From: Chitinimonas_A lacunae
GTDB lineage: Bacteria > Pseudomonadota > Gammaproteobacteria > Burkholderiales > Chitinimonadaceae
Assembly (NCBI RefSeq): GCF_042650885.1
Contig: NZ_JBHSBU010000001.1
Span: 2,790,001-2,854,000, forward strand
Direction of reading: 5' to 3'
DNA: 64,000 bases
The number at the start of each line of letters is the position of its first letter. Position 1 is the first letter of the stretch. The notes beneath the pieces were generated by a model that saw nothing but the letters and a program-made list of their open reading frames with translations, had not been told where the DNA came from and did not search any database. The translations under genes and the position numbers were made by a program. Below are positions 25,748-34,357 of this stretch, piece after piece.

Positions 25748-27828
25748 TGCTGCGCACCCGCCTGCCTCTGCTGGTATCGGCCGCCATGTCGTTGCTGTGG
25801 ATCGGCCTGGCGCTGATGCTATGGCAGCACGACCAACGCTTCGAGACGCGCTACGCCAAGTCGCTGATGCTGGCGCAGGACATCGCCTGGAAGAAGATCC
25901 AGTCGCGCAAGCTACAGATCCTGCAAGAGCATGCACTCGCCCTGCTGGCCGACCGCGAGCTGGCCGATGCGCTGACCCGGCAGGACCAGCGCAGCGCCAA
26001 CGATCGCTTCGAGCACTACGCCAGCGAACATCCCGAGCTGCGGATCGACGCCTATACCCCGAACCATTCGCTGCTGTTCACCTCGAGCGCCGAGCTGGAA
26101 CAGCGCGCCCTGCTCGACGCCGGCGGCCTCAACAAGCTGCTGCTGGGCCAGCCGCTATCGGGCGTGGGGCAGATCGATGCGATGCGCTACCAGATCCTGA
26201 TCGCCCAGCCACTGCATAGCACCAGCTCCACCGTGGGGGTGCTGGCGCTCAGTTTCCCGATCGACGCGGCGCTCGACGAACTCAAGCAGCATCTGGGTGC
26301 CGATGCCTATCTGCTCAATCTGCGCGGCCGCATGACCCATGGCACGGACCACTGGCTCTGGCGCAATGTCAGCGCCCATCCGAGCCTACGTACCGCCGGC
26401 GTGCAACGGGTGGTGCGCGAAGGCCAGGTCTATCTGGCGGTCAGCCTGCCGGTGCGCAACCCCGACGGCCGGGTGATCGGGGCGCTGGTCACCTTGCGCG
26501 ACTACAGCCAGGCGGCGGCCGATGACCGCTTCTTCACCCTGGCCTGGGCCGGTGGCGGCGCGCTGATGGCGGTGCTGATCACCCTGGGCCTGTTCCTTTA
26601 CGTGCGCCGCTCGCTCCAGCCGCTGACCCGGGTGGCCGCAGTGATCAATGCCCTGGCCCACGGCGATACCGAGGCCCGGCTGGCCGAAAGCGATGAGGAA
26701 TTGCCCGACGAAGCCGGCGAGATCGCCCGCGGGGTTGCAGTACTGCGCGAAGAGCTGCTCAAACTGGAGATGCTGCGCGACGAACGGGTACGGCAGCGGC
26801 AACGGCAGGAAAAGCTGATCCGCGAGCAATTGTTCGCCCTGGCGGTCAACCTCGACAGCCAGGTACGCGCCGATATCCTGAGCGACCTCGACGCCGCCCT
26901 CGATAGCGCCCGGGCCGGCCAGGAAGGCAATCAGCTGTCGGCGCTGGCCGATATCCTGGGCCGCCTGTCGGCGCTCGTGACCAACCAGCAGCGCCAACTG
27001 CTGCAACTGGTCGATGAGCTGCGGCTGGCAATGGAAACCAAGGCCCGGCTGGCCAGCCTGCAGCAGGAACTCGAAATCGCCCGCCAGATGCAGCAGTCGA
27101 TCCTGCCGCGTGCGCTGCCGCCACGCGCCGAGATTTCGATTGCCGCCACCATGATTCCGGCCAAGGAAGTCGGCGGCGACTTCTATGATTACTTCTTACT
27201 CGACGAACATCATCTGGGCGTCGTGGTCGCCGATGTGTCGGGCAAGGGCGTGCCGGCGGCACTGTTCATGGCGATTTCGCGCAGTCTGCTCAAGGCCTAC
27301 GCCCGCTTCTTCCGCTCGCCGGCGGCCTGCCTTGGCAAGCTGAACCAGCTTCTGGCCTCGGAAAACGAGCAGATGATGTTCGTGACGGTGTTCTACGGGG
27401 TGCTTGACCTGGTGTCGGGGGAATTCGTCTTCCTCAACGCCGGCCATAATCCGCCGCTGCTGCAACGGGCCGACGGCACGCTCGAATGGCTGCCCAAGAC
27501 TGAAGGGATGGCGCTGGCGGTGGTCGAGGATTTCGCCTTTGGCGACGCCTGTATCCGGCTCACCCCGGGCGATACGCTGGTGATGTTCACCGATGGCGTC
27601 ACCGAAGCGGTGGACGAGCACGACAGACTGTTTGGCGAAGCACGGCTGATGCAGGCCATGGCGCAGATCGGTCCGACCGAGGCGGTCGATACGATTCCGG
27701 AACGGCTGGTCGAGGCAGTGCGCGACTTTGCTGCCGGCACCCCGCAGTCGGACGATATCACCTGCGTGGTGATGCGCTACGGCGAGCAGGTGGCAAAGCC
27801 GAGTTCGGCCGAGCCGCAGGAGGCGTAA
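25747..27828 (+). CDS. btrU: Membrane PP2C/SpoIIE serine phosphatase (BtrU-like)
   Basis: A 693-residue protein. Transmembrane helices lie at about 7-27 and 263-285, bounding a large periplasmic sensor domain, followed by a HAMP region (about 286-340), coiled coil, and a SpoIIE/PP2C domain from about 445. Metal-binding motifs are GGDFYDYF (476), VADVSGKG (494), FTDGVTEA (614) and SDDITCVV (668). It should dephosphorylate the STAS antagonist and release the T3SS sigma factor. The symbol is by analogy with Bordetella. Confidence 0.88.
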   Translation: MLRTRLPLLVSAAMSLLWIGLALMLWQHDQRFETRYAKSLMLAQDIAWKKIQSRKLQILQEHALALLADRELADALTRQDQRSANDRFEHYASEHPELRIDAYTPNHSLLFTSSAELEQRALLDAGGLNKLLLGQPLSGVGQIDAMRYQILIAQPLHSTSSTVGVLALSFPIDAALDELKQHLGADAYLLNLRGRMTHGTDHWLWRNVSAHPSLRTAGVQRVVREGQVYLAVSLPVRNPDGRVIGALVTLRDYSQAAADDRFFTLAWAGGGALMAVLITLGLFLYVRRSLQPLTRVAAVINALAHGDTEARLAESDEELPDEAGEIARGVAVLREELLKLEMLRDERVRQRQRQEKLIREQLFALAVNLDSQVRADILSDLDAALDSARAGQEGNQLSALADILGRLSALVTNQQRQLLQLVDELRLAMETKARLASLQQELEIARQMQQSILPRALPPRAEISIAATMIPAKEVGGDFYDYFLLDEHHLGVVVADVSGKGVPAALFMAISRSLLKAYARFFRSPAACLGKLNQLLASENEQMMFVTVFYGVLDLVSGEFVFLNAGHNPPLLQRADGTLEWLPKTEGMALAVVEDFAFGDACIRLTPGDTLVMFTDGVTEAVDEHDRLFGEARLMQAMAQIGPTEAVDTIPERLVEAVRDFAAGTPQSDDITCVVMRYGEQVAKPSSAEPQEA

Positions 27829-28511
27829 CGGTCGGCCACGCCGATCCAGCCGGCGCTCAGCAGCGCGCGTTGGGCATCGAGATCGTCGCTGCCCAGCCAA
27901 TGCTCGACCGGCCCGGCCCCATCGCTGCGGCCGCGCAGATCGAGATGGAGCACCTGGCGCCGCAGCAGATGACTGCCGCAGCGCAGCTCGCCGGCCCAGC
28001 GGATACGCATGGCCTGTTTCAGCATATTGTGGCGGCTCGGATGATTGTGCAGCGACACCATGGCAAGGCAGTGACGGCGACCATAGGCCAGTGCCAGGGC
28101 AAAGCGGGCCTTGAGCAGGGTGCCTTGCAGGCCGTGGCCCCGGTAGGCCGGCCGTACCATGCAACTGGCGATATGGGCGACCGTACCCAGCCGTTCCGGC
28201 GCAAAACCGAGATGGCTGCCCAGATTGTCGGGGTGATCCATGGCCGGAAAGCCGACTGCGGCATACGCCACCAGTATTTGGCCTTCGAACAGCCCCACCG
28301 TGACGCCGCCGGCGCCGCAGTGTTGCAGCAGAAAGCCGGTTTCATCGTCCTCGACCACATAGGCGTCCGGATGGGTAAGACAGGCCAGTGCTTCGCGCCG
28401 CAATGCCACGATGGCCTCGAGATCGTCGGGGCTGAGCAGGCGGACCGCGAAACCGCCCAGACTGGCCGGCAGCGCCAGCTCTGGCCGGATCGGGGAAGGA
28501 AGTATAGACAT
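27777..28511 (-). CDS. GNAT-family acetyltransferase
   Basis: A 244-residue protein with a GNAT core. Its acetyl-CoA loop is VRPAYRGHGLQGTLLKARF (the RxxGxG/A motif appears as RGHGLQG). The ATG at 28509-28511 has GGAG six bases upstream. It lies on the opposite strand to its neighbours, and its 3' end overlaps the phosphatase gene by 52 bases. The substrate is unknown. A role in modifying the secretion or sensor proteins is only inference from position. Confidence 0.75.
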   Translation of the reverse strand: MSILPSPIRPELALPASLGGFAVRLLSPDDLEAIVALRREALACLTHPDAYVVEDDETGFLLQHCGAGGVTVGLFEGQILVAYAAVGFPAMDHPDNLGSHLGFAPERLGTVAHIASCMVRPAYRGHGLQGTLLKARFALALAYGRRHCLAMVSLHNHPSRHNMLKQAMRIRWAGELRCGSHLLRRQVLHLDLRGRSDGAGPVEHWLGSDDLDAQRALLSAGWIGVADRYASCGSAELGFATCSP

Positions 28512-28574
28512 GCCGGACTCCAAGAACAGTCGAGCCGCATTCCAGCGGCGGCCCACTTCGCAGTGTAAACGAGA

Positions 28575-29204
28575 ATGCCCGCGCCCCAAGCCGCCACCCT
28601 TCGTCTGCTGTTTCTGCCGCTGCTGGCGTTTCTCGGCGTCTTTCTCGGCCTGACCCTGCTGCTGATCGGCTGGCGCGTCGAACAGGTCGCGCTCGAATTG
28701 GCCCATACCCGCTCGGGCCAGCAGGCGGTGGCGCTGCGCGAACAGATCGAAGCAGGTTTCCGACTGGGCCTGCAACCGGCCGATATGACCCGGCTCGCTT
28801 ATGCCCTGCATCAATTGCGTCGTGACGATCCGGGACTGGCGGCGGCACTGCTGACCGATCCGCAAGGCCGGCCTTTCGTCAGCCTCGACGGCGACACCGC
28901 CCAGGCGCTGCTACAGCAACACACGGGCTGGCGTCCTCAGTTGCTGCGTCAGCGAGGTGTATTGCAGCGCCAACACGACGGCTACGGCATCACCGCCCTG
29001 CGGGCGCTCGATGCCAGCGGTCAGACGGCAGTGCTGATCTGGCTGGTACGCGATGATGCCGATGTACGGCAGCGCTGCCGTGATTTTCTGCTCGGTCTGC
29101 TGCCCTGGGGCGCGGCGCTCCTGGTCCTTCTCACCGCTGCCGGCACCGCTGTGGCAGCGCGGCTGCTGCGACGCAGCCATCGTCCTCCGCTGGAGGCCAT
29201 ATGA
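28575..29204 (+). CDS. Small two-pass membrane sensor protein (pair 2)
   Basis: A 209-residue protein with helices at about 10-33 and 172-196 around a periplasmic domain containing LAAALLTDPQGRPFVSLDG. It has no output domain and ends in a short basic tail. It is the counterpart of the 259-residue protein at 23.2 kb and, like it, precedes and overlaps a sensor-MFS fusion gene. Confidence 0.7.
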   Translation: MPAPQAATLRLLFLPLLAFLGVFLGLTLLLIGWRVEQVALELAHTRSGQQAVALREQIEAGFRLGLQPADMTRLAYALHQLRRDDPGLAAALLTDPQGRPFVSLDGDTAQALLQQHTGWRPQLLRQRGVLQRQHDGYGITALRALDASGQTAVLIWLVRDDADVRQRCRDFLLGLLPWGAALLVLLTAAGTAVAARLLRRSHRPPLEAI

Positions 29205-30979
29205 GCCTCGCTCCGCGCCGCCGTGCCCGTCTGGTGCTGCTGTTTGCCGCGATCGCCCTGATCGCCGGTCTGGCCGGTCTGCTCAGTCTGGCCCGCGACG
29301 GCGCCCGCACCCTGGTGGCCGAGCAGATCGATCACAATGCCAGCGCCACGGCCCGCGCGCTGGCCGGCCAGATCGAGCAGGCCCAGCGCTATGGCATCCC
29401 ACTCGATAAGCTGCCCGGCATCGAACCGGTGTTTGCCGCCCTGCTCGCCGAGCGGGCCGAACTGGCTTATCTGGTGCTGCGCAGCAGTGACGGTCGCCCG
29501 ATGGTCCATAGCAGCCGGATCGAAGACATCCTGCCCGAGCAGGCCCAACCCCTCCCTGGTCATGCCGAAGCGACCGTGCGTCTGGCGGGCGGCGCGCAGA
29601 TCAGCGCCGGTTATCGACTTGACTATATCGATCGCGAATTGGGCGCCATTGCGCTCGATCTGGCGCTGGCGCTGGTAATCGCCTTTGTGTTGGTGCGCGA
29701 GCTGACCCACGGTCTATGGGTGCGCAGTGCATTGCCCGGGTTGTTTGCGCTGGCGCTGGGACACGTCCGCCATATAGCCAGCGGCACTAGCCTGACGCAG
29801 ATCCGGCTGATCATCTTCGCCATTGCGCTCAGCGAGGAATTGCTGCGGCCGTTCTTCGCGGTGTTTGCCGCTGATCTGGCGCCGGTGGCGGGTTTGTCGC
29901 CAGCGATGCAGGCCGGCTTGCCGGTAACGGCCTTTATGCTGACGCTGGCGCTGGCCCAGCCACTCGGGCCCTGGCTGGCGCAGCGGGCCGACCTGCGCCG
30001 CGCCCTGTGCCTGGCTGCCGTGGCAGGTGCCGCGCTGCTGGCCGTCACGGGCTGGCTGGCGCGCGACACCTTGACCCTGACCCTGTTGCGTGGCGCTGGC
30101 GGCGCCTGTTATGGCCTGACCCTGATCCTGGCCCAGACCGCCATCGTGCGTCTGACCGACAGCGGCAACCGTGCCCGTGGTCTGGCCGAGATCGCCGCGG
30201 CCATCGTTGCAGCCGGCATCGTCGGGCCGGCGTTCGGCGGGGTGCTGGCCGACCGCTTCGGCTACGGCTGGGCCTTTGTCGGCTGCGGCGCCGCCTATCT
30301 GCTCAGTGCCGTGCTGGCGCTGCGTCTGCCCCAGCTTGCGGCGGCCGCCAGCAGCAGCCGCAGCCAATATGGACTCGCCGGTTTTCTGGCCGTACTGCGC
30401 GAGCCGCGCGCCCGAGCCGTGATCCTCGGGGCCGCCATCCCGGCCCGGCTGTCTGCCGCCGCGCTGCTGTTGCTGCTCGCGCCACTCTATCTCCAGGCCC
30501 AGGGCTACCCCAACAGCATGGCCGGCCGGGTGCTGATGCTGTATTTCATTACCTTTATGCTGAGCGCCCCGCTGGTGGCGCGCTGGTCCGACCGCTATGG
30601 CCGGCGCCGGCCGTTTGTGATCGCCGGCGGTCTGTTGTCGGTCGCGGCCTGCGCCCCGATGCCCTGGCTCGACGGTCTGGGCGGCATTGCGCTCGCCTGT
30701 GCCCTGCTCGGCGTGGGCCAGGCGGTGCTGAGTGCGCCGCAGATGGCCCTGGTCGCCGATATCTTCGAGCGCCACCCCGACACCGATGCCGAACAGGCGC
30801 TGGCCGCCTTCCGGCTGACCGAACGACTTGGTAGCATCGCCGCCGCCATCGTGGCCGCGCGCGCCATCGACGCCTGGGGACCGGCCGGCGCCGTCGGCGC
30901 GCTCGGCGCCTTGCTGGGTGTGGCTACCGTCTATCTATGGCTTGGCTTACTGCCGTATTGCGAAAAAGGAACACCATGA
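29201..30979 (+). CDS. Sensor domain fused to an MFS-type transporter domain (pair 2)
   Basis: A 592-residue protein. A two-pass sensor module (helices about 11-30 and 148-168) has periplasmic ELAYLVLRSSDGRPMV. It is joined to a 12-helix MFS domain with recognisable signatures: SGNRARGLAEIAAAIVAAG, then GGVLADRFGYGW, then ARWSDRYGRRRPFV. The loop DRYGRRR is the usual MFS motif A, so this copy may transport. It overlaps both neighbours and is followed by a binding-protein gene, suggesting a receptor/transport complex. Confidence 0.78.
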   Translation: MSLAPRRRARLVLLFAAIALIAGLAGLLSLARDGARTLVAEQIDHNASATARALAGQIEQAQRYGIPLDKLPGIEPVFAALLAERAELAYLVLRSSDGRPMVHSSRIEDILPEQAQPLPGHAEATVRLAGGAQISAGYRLDYIDRELGAIALDLALALVIAFVLVRELTHGLWVRSALPGLFALALGHVRHIASGTSLTQIRLIIFAIALSEELLRPFFAVFAADLAPVAGLSPAMQAGLPVTAFMLTLALAQPLGPWLAQRADLRRALCLAAVAGAALLAVTGWLARDTLTLTLLRGAGGACYGLTLILAQTAIVRLTDSGNRARGLAEIAAAIVAAGIVGPAFGGVLADRFGYGWAFVGCGAAYLLSAVLALRLPQLAAAASSSRSQYGLAGFLAVLREPRARAVILGAAIPARLSAAALLLLLAPLYLQAQGYPNSMAGRVLMLYFITFMLSAPLVARWSDRYGRRRPFVIAGGLLSVAACAPMPWLDGLGGIALACALLGVGQAVLSAPQMALVADIFERHPDTDAEQALAAFRLTERLGSIAAAIVAARAIDAWGPAGAVGALGALLGVATVYLWLGLLPYCEKGTP

Positions 30980-31971
30980 CCCGCTTGTTTGTCGCCTTCG
31001 CCCTGCTGCTCAGCCTGAGCGCCGGTGCCGCACCCTACCGGATCGCCATGGTGCTGCCGCGCGACGAGCAGCCGACCGAACAGGCCTTCCGCGACTATCT
31101 GCGCAAGAACGGGGTCGATACCGAGGTCAGCGTGCTGCGCTACTCGGGCAAGCGCGAGGATGCCCCGGCGCTGATCCAGCAACTGCGCCAGCTGCGGCCC
31201 GACCTGATCTATACCTGGGGCACCCCGACCACCCTGGCCGTGGCCGGTACCTACGACGATGCCGAGCCCGATCGCCATATCCGCGATATTCCCATCGTCT
31301 TTACCGAAGTCACCGATCCGCTCGGCACCCGACTGGTACCGAGCCTGGAGCAGCCGCGCCGCAATCTGACCGGCGTCAGCCATGTGGCACCGCTGACCGT
31401 GCAGCTCAATACCATTCGCGCCTATCGGCCATTCAAGCGGCTGGGTTATCTGACCAACCCGGCCGAACCCAACTCGCTGCTGGTGCGCGATGCGCTGCAA
31501 CGACTGGCGCCTTCGCTGCAATTCGAGCTGGTCGAGGAAACCGTGCCATTGCGCGACGGCAGCCCCGACCCCAGCGCCCTGCCGCTGCTGGTGCGGCGGA
31601 TCGCCGAGCAACGAGTCGATTTCCTCTATATCGGCCCGAGCACCTTTCTGGCCTTTACCCACCGCGACGCCGTCACCCAGGCGGCGCTCGATATTCGCTT
31701 GCCGACCTTCTGCGCCACCGAGAGCATCGTGCGTCAGGCCAAATGCCTGTTCGGCCTGTTCAGCAACGGCGCCAACGTCGGCCGCTTTGCCGCCTACAAG
31801 GCACGCGAGATCCTGCTTGAGCGCAAACCGGCCGGCAGCGTGCCGGCCCAGACCCTGCAACGCTTCTCGCTGATCATCAATATGCCGGTGGCACAACAGC
31901 TCGATCTCTATCCACCGCTCGGGCTGCTCAACGTCGCCGAGGTCGTCAATGCGGCACAGAGCAAGCCTTGA
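30976..31971 (+). CDS. Periplasmic ABC-type substrate-binding protein (PF04392-like)
   Basis: A 331-residue protein with a signal peptide (MTRLFVAFALLLSLSAGA), then a two-lobed binding-protein fold. APYRIAMVLPRDEQPTEQAF opens lobe 1 and LRPDLIYTWGTPTTLAVAG follows. The style is that of the ABC_sub_bind family, often linked to sensory proteins. AAAGGA lies seven bases upstream of the ATG, which overlaps the sensor-MFS stop. No ABC permease or ATPase is nearby, so it may deliver a ligand to the membrane sensors. Four Cys remain in the mature protein's C-terminal half. Confidence 0.8.
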   Translation: MTRLFVAFALLLSLSAGAAPYRIAMVLPRDEQPTEQAFRDYLRKNGVDTEVSVLRYSGKREDAPALIQQLRQLRPDLIYTWGTPTTLAVAGTYDDAEPDRHIRDIPIVFTEVTDPLGTRLVPSLEQPRRNLTGVSHVAPLTVQLNTIRAYRPFKRLGYLTNPAEPNSLLVRDALQRLAPSLQFELVEETVPLRDGSPDPSALPLLVRRIAEQRVDFLYIGPSTFLAFTHRDAVTQAALDIRLPTFCATESIVRQAKCLFGLFSNGANVGRFAAYKAREILLERKPAGSVPAQTLQRFSLIINMPVAQQLDLYPPLGLLNVAEVVNAAQSKP

Positions 31972-32034
31972 GGCTACCGCGGGTGTCCGCTTGGCGTGAT
32001 TTGCCCCGGACACTGCGGTAAAGGCACATTTATT

Positions 32035-32061
32035 AAATTTTTCTGAAAAGCGACTGCAAGG
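32035..32061 (-). repeat. Recurrent AT-rich intergenic motif, copy H
   Basis: On the minus strand, CCTTGCAGTCGCTTTTCAGA is followed by an A/T-rich tail. It agrees with copy A at about 20 of 27 positions, including TTGCAG, CG and TTTTCAG. Confidence 0.45.
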
Positions 32062-32171
32062 TGCAGAGCGTGCTGGATATTGAATTTAAAAAATTCAGAA
32101 GACAGCCTGAACAGGCTCGGACAAGAGGTTCCCATCCGGGGAGAAGACAGCGCGAGAGCGCTGAGAGACCG

Positions 32172-32198
32172 GGCGGCAACGGCACAACCGTTACCGCC
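32172..32198 (-). terminator. Hairpin downstream of sspB
   Basis: Eleven-base arms with one mismatch (GGCGGCAACGG and CCGTTACCGCC) and a five-base loop lie 17 bases after the sspB stop. There is no clear T-run, so this is either a weak intrinsic terminator or a 3'-end stabiliser. Confidence 0.5.
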
Positions 32199-32214
32199 TC
32201 TGCCATCGGGATGC

Positions 32215-32688
32215 TTACTTGACCACGCGCAACCGCGGCCGGCCACCGGTGGGCGGCGGTTCGTCCTCGGGTGGAGGAGCGACTGGCTCGGCGGCCGGGG
32301 TCGGCAGCGTTTCCGGCTCATCGGTCGCCACGGCGCGCAGCGGCGACACCTTGGCTTCTTCGACCATCCCGTCACCCGGTTCCGGCTCCCAGGCCATCCC
32401 TTCACCGCTTTCGCGGGCAAACAGCGACACCACGGCGCCGACCGGCACGATGATATCGCGCGACACCCCGTTGAAACGGGCCGAGAAACGCACGTAGTCG
32501 TCGCCCAGATGGAGGTTGCGGGTAGCGTTGTAGCTGATGTTGAGCACGATCTCGCCGTTTTTCACGAACTCCATCGGCACCTGCATCTTGCCTTTGACCG
32601 CGACGACGAGATAGGGCGTAAAGCCCTGGTCGGAGCACCATTCATGGATGGCGCGCATCAGATAGGGTTTGATCGGAACCGTGCTCAT
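32215..32688 (-). CDS. sspB: SspB, ClpXP adaptor / specificity-enhancing factor
   Basis: A 157-residue protein. The folded domain (1-105) has the family start KPYLMRAIHEWCSDQGFTPY. A flexible Pro/Glu-rich linker follows, ending in RPRLRVVK, the ClpX-binding XB tail. SspB tethers ssrA-tagged proteins to ClpXP. It lies 60 bases downstream of sspA, the normal order. Confidence 0.97.
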   Translation of the reverse strand: MSTVPIKPYLMRAIHEWCSDQGFTPYLVVAVKGKMQVPMEFVKNGEIVLNISYNATRNLHLGDDYVRFSARFNGVSRDIIVPVGAVVSLFARESGEGMAWEPEPGDGMVEEAKVSPLRAVATDEPETLPTPAAEPVAPPPEDEPPPTGGRPRLRVVK

Positions 32689-32748
32689 AGTGGGAAAGAC
32701 CGGGAAAGGGGAAAAACAGCACGGGCGCCCTGGAGCGCCCGGACGCGC

Positions 32749-33354
32749 TTACTTGCGCATGGCTTTTTCGTTCGGGGTCAGCGAATCGATAAAGGCCTGG
32801 CGGCTGAAGATGCGCTCGGCGTACTTGAGAATCGGTGCCATCGGCTTCGACACTTCGACGCCGTAGTATTCAAGACGCCACAGCAGCGGCGCGATGGCCA
32901 CATCGAGCATCGAGAACTCTTCGCCCAGCATGAATTTCTGCTTGGCGAAGATGGCGGCGATCTGGCCCAGGTTGTCGCGGATTACCGTACGCGCCTTTTC
33001 CTGTTCCTTCTTGGTCGAGCTGCTGTCTTCGAGGGTGCGCACATGGACGAACAGCTCGCGCTCGAAGTTGAACAGCATCAGCCGGGCCCGGCCACGCATG
33101 ATCGGATCGGCCGGCATCAGTTGCGGATGCGGGAAACGCTCGTCGATATACTCGTTGATGATATTGGACTCATACAGCACGAGGTCACGTTCGACCAGCA
33201 CCGGGACCTCGTTGTACGGGTTCATCACCGACAGGTCTTCGGGCTTGTTGTGGACGTCGACATCGACGATCTGGAAGTCCATTCCCTTCTCGAACAGCAC
33301 GATACGGCAGCGGTGGCTGAAAGGACAGGACGTTCCGGAATACAAGGTCATCAT
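32749..33354 (-). CDS. sspA: SspA, stringent starvation protein A
   Basis: A 201-residue glutathione-S-transferase-fold protein. It starts MMTLYSGTSCPFSHRCRIV and has VNPYNEVPVLVE-like and ESNIINEYIDERFPHP segments typical of SspA. It binds RNA polymerase and changes promoter choice under stress. It is encoded between petC and sspB, the common betaproteobacterial arrangement. Confidence 0.97.
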   Translation of the reverse strand: MMTLYSGTSCPFSHRCRIVLFEKGMDFQIVDVDVHNKPEDLSVMNPYNEVPVLVERDLVLYESNIINEYIDERFPHPQLMPADPIMRGRARLMLFNFERELFVHVRTLEDSSSTKKEQEKARTVIRDNLGQIAAIFAKQKFMLGEEFSMLDVAIAPLLWRLEYYGVEVSKPMAPILKYAERIFSRQAFIDSLTPNEKAMRK

Positions 33355-33475
33355 ATCGGCGGTCTCCGGGAGCGGGACGGTCCGCTCCGAGTTAGAGGGT
33401 CTGCTGGGTAACGTAGCATTTTATCACCCCGCCCCGGCCGAAATCCATATTTTCGTGGTAAGTGACTGATACAAA

Positions 33476-33503
33476 AGAAAAAAGCGGGAAAACCCGCTTT
33501 CTT
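33476..33503 (-). terminator. Intrinsic terminator of petABC
   Basis: On the minus strand AAAGCGGG and CCCGCTTT form an eight-base stem with a TTTT loop, followed by TTTTTCTTTT. It lies about 20 bases after the petC stop. Confidence 0.88.
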
Positions 33504-33520
33504 CGTTGGCAGCCACGCTA

Positions 33521-34348
33521 TCAGTGGATATCGCGCCAGTACTCGCGCTTGAGGAAGTAGGCCATCGGCGCCAGCAGGAACAACAGGAACAGCAGCACGC
33601 CATAACCGATCCGCTCGCGGGTGGTCTGGGCCGGCTCGCCCATCCATACCAGGTAGTTGACCAGGTCAGCCACCTTGCGGTCGTAATCGAGCGTGACGGC
33701 CTTGCCGTCGTTGAGTCGGGTCAGTTCACCGGCCTTGGTCAGCACCAGTTGATGAGTGCTGACCACGTCCTTGCCGTCCTTGTGCTCGACGTGTTCCCAG
33801 CTGCGCACCACATCGGGTGCTGGCTGCTGTACGCGGCCCGGCACCACCTTGAGTTCGAGGTCGCCCTGGAGCTGCCACAGCACATGGGGCATGCCGACCT
33901 TGTCGAACACCGCGTTGTTCCAGCCGGTGGGCCGGCTGCTGTCGCGGTAGAAGCTGCGCAGATAGGTATAGAGCCAGTCGGGCCGGTTGGAACGGGCGAT
34001 CAGCGACAGATCAGGCGGCGTGGCACCGAACCACACCTTGCCGTCGGCCGCGGTCATCGCCACCCGCATGGTCTCGCCCGGCTTATCGGCGGCGAACATC
34101 AGGTTGTCGCGGATCTGCTGCTCGGACAGGCCGAGATCCATCATCCGGTTGTAGCGCACGGCCACGGCGCCGTGGCAGGACAGGCAGTAGTTGGAGAACA
34201 GCTGCGCGCCACGCTGGATCGACTCGACATCGCGAACATCGATCGGCGCCTTGTCGAGCGCCACTTCGGCACCAGCGGCCAGTGCCTGGCCCGACCACAG
34301 GGTCGCGCCGGCGGCGATAAGACTGAGAAGGAATTTTTTCATTGTCAT
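33521..34348 (-). CDS. petC: Cytochrome c1
   Basis: A 275-residue protein with a signal peptide (KKFLLSLIAAGATLWSGQALA), the c-type haem site CLSCH near residue 55, and a C-terminal membrane anchor followed by FLKREYWRDIH. It passes electrons from the Rieske protein to cytochrome c in complex III. Two in-frame ATGs two codons apart are possible starts; the ribosome site is weak for both. It is third in petABC. Confidence 0.96.
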   Translation of the reverse strand: MTMKKFLLSLIAAGATLWSGQALAAGAEVALDKAPIDVRDVESIQRGAQLFSNYCLSCHGAVAVRYNRMMDLGLSEQQIRDNLMFAADKPGETMRVAMTAADGKVWFGATPPDLSLIARSNRPDWLYTYLRSFYRDSSRPTGWNNAVFDKVGMPHVLWQLQGDLELKVVPGRVQQPAPDVVRSWEHVEHKDGKDVVSTHQLVLTKAGELTRLNDGKAVTLDYDRKVADLVNYLVWMGEPAQTTRERIGYGVLLFLLFLLAPMAYFLKREYWRDIH

Positions 34349-34357
34349 CTCGCTCGC

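Larger units (their letters stand above)
31972..32214. other. Gap between convergent genes with hairpins
   Basis: These 243 bases between the binding-protein gene and sspB contain no gene. An imperfect inverted repeat around GTGTCCG / CGGACAC lies at about 31977-32022. A copy of the AT-rich motif is at 32035-32061. The sspB hairpin GGCGGCAACGG/CCGTTACCGCC is at 32172-32198. Confidence 0.55.

Noticed and set aside
29201..30979. A simple stand-alone MFS exporter
   Set aside because: The first ~170 residues form a separate two-pass sensor with a periplasmic domain, which plain MFS transporters lack.
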